Origin: Calothrix sp. FI2-JRJ7
GTDB lineage: Bacteria; Cyanobacteriota; Cyanobacteriia; Cyanobacteriales; Nostocaceae
Assembly: GCA_019359675.1 (NCBI GenBank)
Contig: JAHHGX010000002.1
Coordinates: 36,751-100,750 of the forward strand
Reading direction: 5' to 3'
Length of the DNA: 64,000 nucleotides
The notes under the pieces: model-generated
Told to the model about the DNA's origin: nothing
Seen by the model: only the letters and a program-made list of their open reading frames with translations
Databases searched by the model: none
Position numbers and translations under genes: made by a program
In this document: positions 63,105-64,000 of the stretch, piece by piece
Layout of the letters: the number at the start of each line of letters is the position of its first letter
Numbering within the stretch: position 1 is the first letter of the stretch

Positions 63105-63880
63105 TTTTCCATATCTTGTAGAATAATCTCCTGTAAAATCATCTCTTGTGGAATGGGCATCCTTGCCCGTTCCAAATAAACAGGTGCCGAGACTATCGGA
63201 ATCTCAATTTGAAACTCTGTACCTTCTCCTGGGCTGGAAATACAGTGAAGTTTACCTTTATGCTTTTCGATAATGATTTGGTAAGCAATAGATAAACCTA
63301 ACCCAGTTCCTCGACCAACTGGTTTGGTTGTAAAAAATGGGTCGAATATTTTTTGCAGTATTTGTTTTGGAATTCCACAACCATTATCGGTAATGCTGAT
63401 TAATATACTATTTTGCGAAATTTGTTGAGTGTTGATAGTAATTTTTAATAATTCTTGGTTTTGGGTTTGATTATTAGCAAATGAATCTTCTAATGCGTCT
63501 ATTGCATTTATTAAAATATTCATGAATACTTGATTAAGTTGCCCTGCAAAACACTCTACTAAAACCAAATCAGAATAATTATTAATTACAGCAATTTCTG
63601 GGCGCCCATTTTGTTGGTTAAGACGACTTTGTAAAATGATCAAGGTGCTATCAATGCCTTCATGGATATTTACAGTTTTCATTTCAGCCTCATCCAGACG
63701 TGAGAAATTTCGCAGGGAAACAACTATTTGTTGAATTCGGTCTGCTCCCATTTTCATCGAGTTAAGTAGTAACGGTATATCTTTCTCAACAAAATCAAAG
63801 TCAATATCTTGTATACAATCTTGAATCTGTTTAATTGGTTGAGGATAGTTATGTTGGTAAAGCTTTAATAATTTCAGGAC
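63101..63880 (-). pseudogene. Histidine kinase, 5'-truncated
   Basis: The annotated ATG would be 63757, but the frame is open to 63880 and continues as LLKLYQHNYPQPIKQIQDCI, then DIDFDFVEKDIPLLLNSMKM, a typical linker of large cyanobacterial sensor kinases. The rest is the kinase core: GADRIQQIVVSLRNFSRLDE (H-box-adjacent helix), N-box QVFMNILINAIDAL, G1 SITDNGCGIPKQILQKIFDP and G2 GRGTGLGLSIAYQIIIEKHK. The phospho-accepting histidine and sensory domains are missing; TAA at 63881-63883 falls in GGACTTACGCAA, a sequence also found at 37838. The end (LERARMPIPQEM) is encoded by a dispersed repeat. Truncation by repeat insertion at 63877 is likely. Confidence 0.75.
63143..63173 (-). repeat. GGGCAxGGATGCCC repeat, copy 5 (in coding end)
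   Basis: CTCTTGTGGAATGGGCATCC then TTGCCCGTTCC, the inverted orientation of copies 1-4. It encodes ERARMPIPQE at the end of the histidine kinase remnant. Confidence 0.85.
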
Positions 63881-63903
63881 TTACGCAACTGGCACAAGGT
63901 GCT

Positions 63904-63924
63904 GGCGGGGGCTTCGCCCCCGCC
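63904..63924. repeat. GGCGGGGGC/GCCCCCGCC hairpin
   Basis: A 9-bp GC stem with a TT-containing loop just beyond the kinase break, embedded in GCTGGCGGGGG... It is an unusually GC-rich island for this region and belongs to whatever element cut the kinase. Confidence 0.7.
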
Positions 63925-64000
63925 GCGCGATAATTTAAATCAGACTAAACACATATGAACGTCTGGACGTTTTAGTTGTTGAATTAAATAATTAGAGAGT

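Noticed and set aside
1..64000. CRISPR array
   Set aside because: Repeats found are palindromic, dispersed or short heptamers; none shows regular repeat-spacer units and there are no cas genes.
1..64000. tRNA or rRNA genes
   Set aside because: I looked in every gap for T-arm GGTTCRANYCC patterns with a matching acceptor stem and for rRNA fragments and saw none; a covariance-model scan would be decisive.

Overview
The window comes from a cyanobacterium, most likely a filamentous, repeat-rich member of the Nostocales; the order is an inference from repeat load and gene content. Evidence: photosystem II psbI, an F420-type (BciB-like) divinyl chlorophyllide reductase, a Ycf51 protein, a DnaK3-type Hsp70 with its own J-protein, a DUF3769/LptD-like outer-membrane protein, a cyanobacterial bestrophin and long intergenic gaps full of short palindromic repeats. 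No rRNA, tRNA, CRISPR array or intact transposase was recognised.

Layout. 1-7.6 kb: start of an Hsp70 gene (off the left edge), clpC, rimI, then lysA-cdaA-uppS (lysine/cell wall, c-di-AMP, undecaprenyl carrier). 7.3-11.9 kb: a chaperone cluster on the minus strand (dnaK3, dnaJ, a membrane J-protein, DUF3143). 12-17.3 kb: an M28 peptidase, a Uma2 protein, a truncated DNA methylase and a run of LRV/HEAT-like repeat ORFs that look like one or two broken genes. 17.6-25.2 kb: bestrophin, a decayed cysteine-rich secreted protein not marked by any intact ORF, an O-antigen ligase-like protein, YaaW, a renalase-like oxidoreductase, DUF3140/DUF2945 and Ycf51. 25.4-34.7 kb: a dehydrogenase/aminotransferase pair, an HD-like protein, DUF2079, an acyltransferase, an OmpR regulator, hisG and a methyltransferase. 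34.7-51.3 kb: GH38 alpha-mannosidase, three hypothetical proteins, the LptD-like protein, psbI, pyrB, mgtE with a structured leader, and a GH15/phosphorylase-kinase-like protein. 51.5-64 kb: a WD40 protein ending in a J-domain with a coiled-coil partner, a duplicated fragment fused to an Rpn-nuclease remnant, bciB, ftsI with an FtsL-like gene, a small lipoprotein, glgB and a truncated histidine kinase.

The strongest non-gene signals: (1) the hexamer GGCGCC occurs about 105 times by hand count, roughly 25-fold above chance, while the usual cyanobacterial HIP1 octamer GCGATCGC was not seen; (2) seven copies of a 65-67 bp element made of two 15-bp palindromes at a nearly fixed 52-bp spacing; (3) other short palindromic repeat families, several of which form part of coding sequences (GH38 mannosidase, acyltransferase, methyltransferase, histidine kinase, O-antigen ligase); (4) a branched, possibly switching 5' leader ahead of mgtE.
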